Part shown: piece by piece, positions 61,323-64,000 of the stretch | Layout: every line of letters starts with the position of its first letter | Numbering within the stretch: the first letter of the stretch is position 1 | Assembly: GCF_016429215.1 (NCBI RefSeq) | Contig: NZ_JAELUH010000004.1 | Location: 1 to 64,000 of the forward strand | Source of the DNA: Herbaspirillum sp. ASV7 | GTDB taxonomy: Bacteria; Pseudomonadota; Gammaproteobacteria; Burkholderiales; Burkholderiaceae_D | Direction of reading: 5' to 3' | Length of the DNA: 64,000 nt | Position numbers and translations under genes: made by a program | The notes under the pieces: generated by a model | Seen by the model: the letters and a program-made list of their open reading frames with translations, nothing else | The model's database searches: none | What the model was told of the DNA's origin: nothing

Positions 61323-62699
61323 ATGAACATCACCGTCATCGGGACCGGCTATGTCGGCCTGGTCACTGGCGCCTGCCTGGCCGAACTGGGCAACAAGGTC
61401 TTCTGCCTGGATGTGGACCGCCACAAGATCGAGATCCTCAACAGCGGTGGCGTGCCCATCTACGAACCCGGACTCAAGGAAATCATCGCCCGCAACCGTG
61501 CCTCGGGACGCCTGATCTTCTCCACCGATATCGCCGCCAGCGTGGCGCATGGCGAGGTGCAGTTCATCGCCGTGGGCACCCCGCCCGATGAAGATGGTTC
61601 GGCCGACCTGCAATACGTGGTGGCCGCTGCCCGCAACATCGGCCGTTACATGGAGCGCAACTGCATCGTGGTCGACAAGTCCACCGTGCCGGTGGGCACC
61701 GGCGACAAGGTCAAGGCCGCCATCCTGGCCGAACTGCAGGCGCGCGCACGCACCGAGCTGGACGCGATGATCGTCTCCAATCCCGAGTTCCTCAAGGAGG
61801 GCGCGGCGGTGGAGGACTTCATGCGCCCCGACCGCATCGTCATCGGCGTGGAAGAGGGCGCCGCCGGTGCCGAGGCGCGCGAGGTGATGCGTGAACTGTA
61901 CGCACCGCTGAATCGTAACCATGAGCGCATCCTCTACATGGACGTGAAGTCGGCCGAGTTCACCAAGTACGCCGCCAATGCCATGCTGGCCACCCGCATC
62001 TCCTTCATGAACGAGCTGGCCAACCTGGCCGACCGCCTGGGCGTGGATATCGAACACGTGCGCAAGGGCATCGGTTCGGATCCGCGCATCGGTTTCAGCT
62101 TCCTCTATGCCGGCACCGGCTATGGCGGCTCCTGCTTCCCCAAGGACGTGCAGGCGCTGGCCCGCACGGCCAGCGAGCATGGCCAGGAGCTGGAGATCCT
62201 CGGTTCGGTGGAGTCGGTCAATGACAAGCAGAAGCAGGTCTTGTTGAAGAAGATCATCGCTCGCCTGGGCCAAGACCTGTCGGGCAAGACCTTCGCGCTC
62301 TGGGGCCTGGCCTTCAAGCCCAATACCGATGACATGCGCGCCGCTCCCAGCCGCGTCATCGTGCGCGAGCTGCTAAAGCGCGGTGCCCGGGTACAGGCCT
62401 TTGATCCCGTGGCCATGGAAGAAGCCCGCCACGCCTTCGACCTCGACCTGGCCGATCTGCCCGAGCGACGCCAGGACCTGCACTTTGCCAGCGGCGCCAT
62501 GGAAGCCCTGGAAGGGGCCGATGCCGTGGTCATCGTGACCGAGTGGAAATCCTTCAAGAGCCCGGACTTCGCGGCGATGAAGAGCAGCCTGAAACAGCCG
62601 CTGGTCTTCGATGGCCGCAACCTGTTCGAGCCGCTCACCATGGCGCGACTGGGCGTGGAATACCATGCCATCGGCCGTCCTTCCAAGATGCCCCGGTGA
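61323..62699 (+). CDS. ugd: UDP-glucose 6-dehydrogenase
   Basis: 458 residues with AAAGGAAA before ATG 61323. NAD-binding [20 protein letters not shown], the KSTVPVGTG segment, catalytic Cys in [16 protein letters not shown] near 261, and the C-terminal UDP-binding domain ([20 protein letters not shown]). It oxidises UDP-glucose twice to UDP-glucuronate, supplying an acidic sugar for the EPS. Seven bases separate it from the next gene. Confidence 0.97.
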   Translation: MNITVIGTGYVGLVTGACLAELGNKVFCLDVDRHKIEILNSGGVPIYEPGLKEIIARNRASGRLIFSTDIAASVAHGEVQFIAVGTPPDEDGSADLQYVVAAARNIGRYMERNCIVVDKSTVPVGTGDKVKAAILAELQARARTELDAMIVSNPEFLKEGAAVEDFMRPDRIVIGVEEGAAGAEAREVMRELYAPLNRNHERILYMDVKSAEFTKYAANAMLATRISFMNELANLADRLGVDIEHVRKGIGSDPRIGFSFLYAGTGYGGSCFPKDVQALARTASEHGQELEILGSVESVNDKQKQVLLKKIIARLGQDLSGKTFALWGLAFKPNTDDMRAAPSRVIVRELLKRGARVQAFDPVAMEEARHAFDLDLADLPERRQDLHFASGAMEALEGADAVVIVTEWKSFKSPDFAAMKSSLKQPLVFDGRNLFEPLTMARLGVEYHAIGRPSKMPR

Positions 62700-62706
62700 G
62701 ACCGCG

Positions 62707-63570
62707 ATGCTGAAGCGATTGCGCGCTGATGCCCGGCTGTTTCCGTCAGCCGGTTTCTTCCTCAAGTTCCAGGCCAACTGGCTGCTGGCGGGGCGGCGCT
62801 TCGGCGTCCGCCGCAATGCGGCCAGTGGCGTGGTGGTGTCGCTGACCTCCTATCCGCCGCGCTTTGGCACGCTGCACCTGACCCTGATGTCGCTGCTGGG
62901 CCAGACCTTCGCGCCGGCGCGCATCGTCCTGTGGATCGCCCACCAGGACATGGACAAGCTGCCCGCCAGCGTGACGGCATTGACCCGCCATGGCCTGGAG
63001 ATCCGTGCCTGCGACGACCTGCGCTCCTACAAGAAGCTGATCCCGCAGCTGCAATGCGATCCCCAGAGCATCATCGTCACCGCCGATGACGACGTACACT
63101 ACTGGCGCAACTGGTTGAAGGAGCTGGTCGATGCCTACCAGCCGGGGCAGCGCGAAGTCATCGCCCATCGCGTCCATCGCGTGCGGCTGGGGAGCGATGG
63201 CCTGCCACTGCCCTATACGCAGTGGGAGTATTCGATCGCCGATTTCAAGTCCGACGACCTGCATTTCCCCACCGGCATCGGCGGCGTGCTTTATGCGCCG
63301 GGCATCCTCGGCGAGGAAGTCTTGCGCGAGGATGAATTCATGCAGCTCTGCCCGCGCGGCGATGACATCTGGTTCTGGTGGATGGCCCGCCGCAACGGGG
63401 CGCGCTTCCGGCGTGCGCCCTCGGCCAATCGCGACAGCTATTTCTATTGCTGGGACGGTTCCCAGGAATGCGCCCTGTGGGAGGACAACCTCACCGGCAA
63501 CTATAACGACATCCAGATCGCCGCCATGATAGAGCGCTTTGGATTCGCCGAAGAAAGGAAGGTCGCATAA
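62707..63570 (+). CDS. DXD-type glycosyltransferase
   Basis: 287 residues from ATG 62707 (MLKRLRADARLFPSAGFFLK); the upstream part of the frame overlaps ugd. GT-A features: VVVSLTSYPPRFGTLHLTLM, a metal-binding TADDDVHYWRNWLKELVDAY, and RGDDIWFWWMARRNG with an acidic pair. It is similar to small glycosyltransferases of capsule and EPS loci; I cannot assign donor or linkage. The stop shares one base with the next start (TAATG). Confidence 0.83.
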   Translation: MLKRLRADARLFPSAGFFLKFQANWLLAGRRFGVRRNAASGVVVSLTSYPPRFGTLHLTLMSLLGQTFAPARIVLWIAHQDMDKLPASVTALTRHGLEIRACDDLRSYKKLIPQLQCDPQSIIVTADDDVHYWRNWLKELVDAYQPGQREVIAHRVHRVRLGSDGLPLPYTQWEYSIADFKSDDLHFPTGIGGVLYAPGILGEEVLREDEFMQLCPRGDDIWFWWMARRNGARFRRAPSANRDSYFYCWDGSQECALWEDNLTGNYNDIQIAAMIERFGFAEERKVA

Positions 63571-64000
63571 TGGCTTCGGCTATGTCCAACGCACGCTGGC
63601 TGACGCTGTCGCAGGTGGTGCGCATCGCCTTGCAGATGGTCTCCATCTTCATCCTCTCGCGCTTGCTGGCGCCCTCCGAATACGGCTTGCTGGCCATGGC
63701 CACGGTGGCGGTCAACTTCGCTTCTCTGTTGCGCGACATGGGCACGGGAGCCGCCGTGATCCAGAAGGAGACCCTGACCCGCGAGACCACCAATACCGTC
63801 TTCTGGCTCAATATCGGGCTGGGTGTCTCGATTGCCGTGATCCTGGTGGCCATCTCGCCGATGGTGGAGGATTATTTCCGCACCCCCCACCTGGCGCCGG
63901 TGCTGTGCCTGATGGCCTTGTCCTTTCCACTGACCAGCAGTTGCGCGGTCCATAGTGCCTTGCTGGAGCGCGAGTCGTCCTTCCGCACGCTGGCGCGCAT
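63570..64000 (+). CDS. Wzx-type polysaccharide flippase, N-terminal part
   Basis: The frame opens at ATG 63570 with AAGGAAGG upstream and runs off the right edge after 143 residues. MASAMSNARWLTLSQVVRIA, FILSRLLAPSEYGLLAMATV and LRDMGTGAAVIQKETLT are typical of MOP-superfamily lipid-linked oligosaccharide translocases. Four to five helices are visible. It should move the finished repeat unit across the inner membrane for the Wzy-like polymerase. Confidence 0.92.
   Translation, partial: MASAMSNARWLTLSQVVRIALQMVSIFILSRLLAPSEYGLLAMATVAVNFASLLRDMGTGAAVIQKETLTRETTNTVFWLNIGLGVSIAVILVAISPMVEDYFRTPHLAPVLCLMALSFPLTSSCAVHSALLERESSFRTLAR

Noticed and set aside
1-64000. CRISPR arrays, insertion sequences and rRNA genes
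   Set aside because: No regularly spaced repeats, transposase genes with terminal repeats, or rRNA-like sequence were seen in the window.

Overview
The window looks like part of a high-GC betaproteobacterial chromosome, most likely Herbaspirillum or a close relative in the Oxalobacteraceae. That placement is an inference. It rests on the thrS-infC-rpmI-rplT-pheS-pheT-ihfA-merR gene order, a long-form IHF-alpha, a RelA-type (p)ppGpp synthetase, and an Eps/exosortase-B exopolysaccharide locus. No database search was possible.

Region 1 (1-17.6 kb) is a P2-type prophage late module read from its tail end. In map order it runs tape measure (cut by the window edge), E/E' with a programmed -1 frameshift, tail tube and sheath, a fibre-associated protein and the fibre, baseplate I-J-W-V, S-R, nested Rz/Rz1 spanins, endolysin, holin, X, L, M, N and O. 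The terminase ATPase (P) and portal (Q) are divergent, followed by a small zinc-ribbon ORF. Nearly all genes overlap by a few bases and look intact.

Region 2 (17.6-24.5 kb) is a mixed, partly AT-rich accessory segment between the phage portal gene and the 3' end of a tRNA-Leu(UAA) gene. It holds an exported protein of unknown function, a compact SOS operon (perfect LexA box, umuD, umuC, an unknown 120-residue protein, and a YedK/HMCES homologue), a membrane protein, a uracil-DNA-glycosylase-fold protein and a small immunity-like protein. No integrase, repressor or replication gene is visible here, although a standard P2 prophage would have its early region on this side. A 560-bp gene-free stretch beside the tRNA carries tandem repeats that could be integrase arm sites.

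Region 3 (24.8-39.5 kb) is core genome: an alpha/beta hydrolase, RidA, RelA, two identical tandem tRNA-Val genes, a solitary CheY, and the translation operon thrS to ihfA/merR. This operon is rich in RNA-level control signals. They are a threonine-rich leader peptide followed by a terminator, an infC gene that appears to start with ATA, a hairpin over the rpmI ribosome binding site, and a two-hairpin element before pheS. A GNAT acetyltransferase and a PAP2 phosphatase close the region.

Region 4 (39.8-64 kb) is an exopolysaccharide locus. Outer-membrane EpsL, the initiating sugar-phosphate transferase, EpsD/E/F/G (lipoprotein isomerase, export protein, chain-length protein, kinase-like ATPase), a fused exosortase B-EpsI and a Wzy-like polymerase/ligase form the assembly and export half. 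Glycosyltransferases (GT4, GT2, a WecG-STAS fusion, a GT14-like enzyme and a DXD enzyme), two O-acyltransferases, ManC and Ugd (GDP-mannose and UDP-glucuronate supply) and a Wzx-type flippase cut by the window edge build the repeat unit. One secreted protein of unknown function is encoded on the opposite strand in the middle of the locus.
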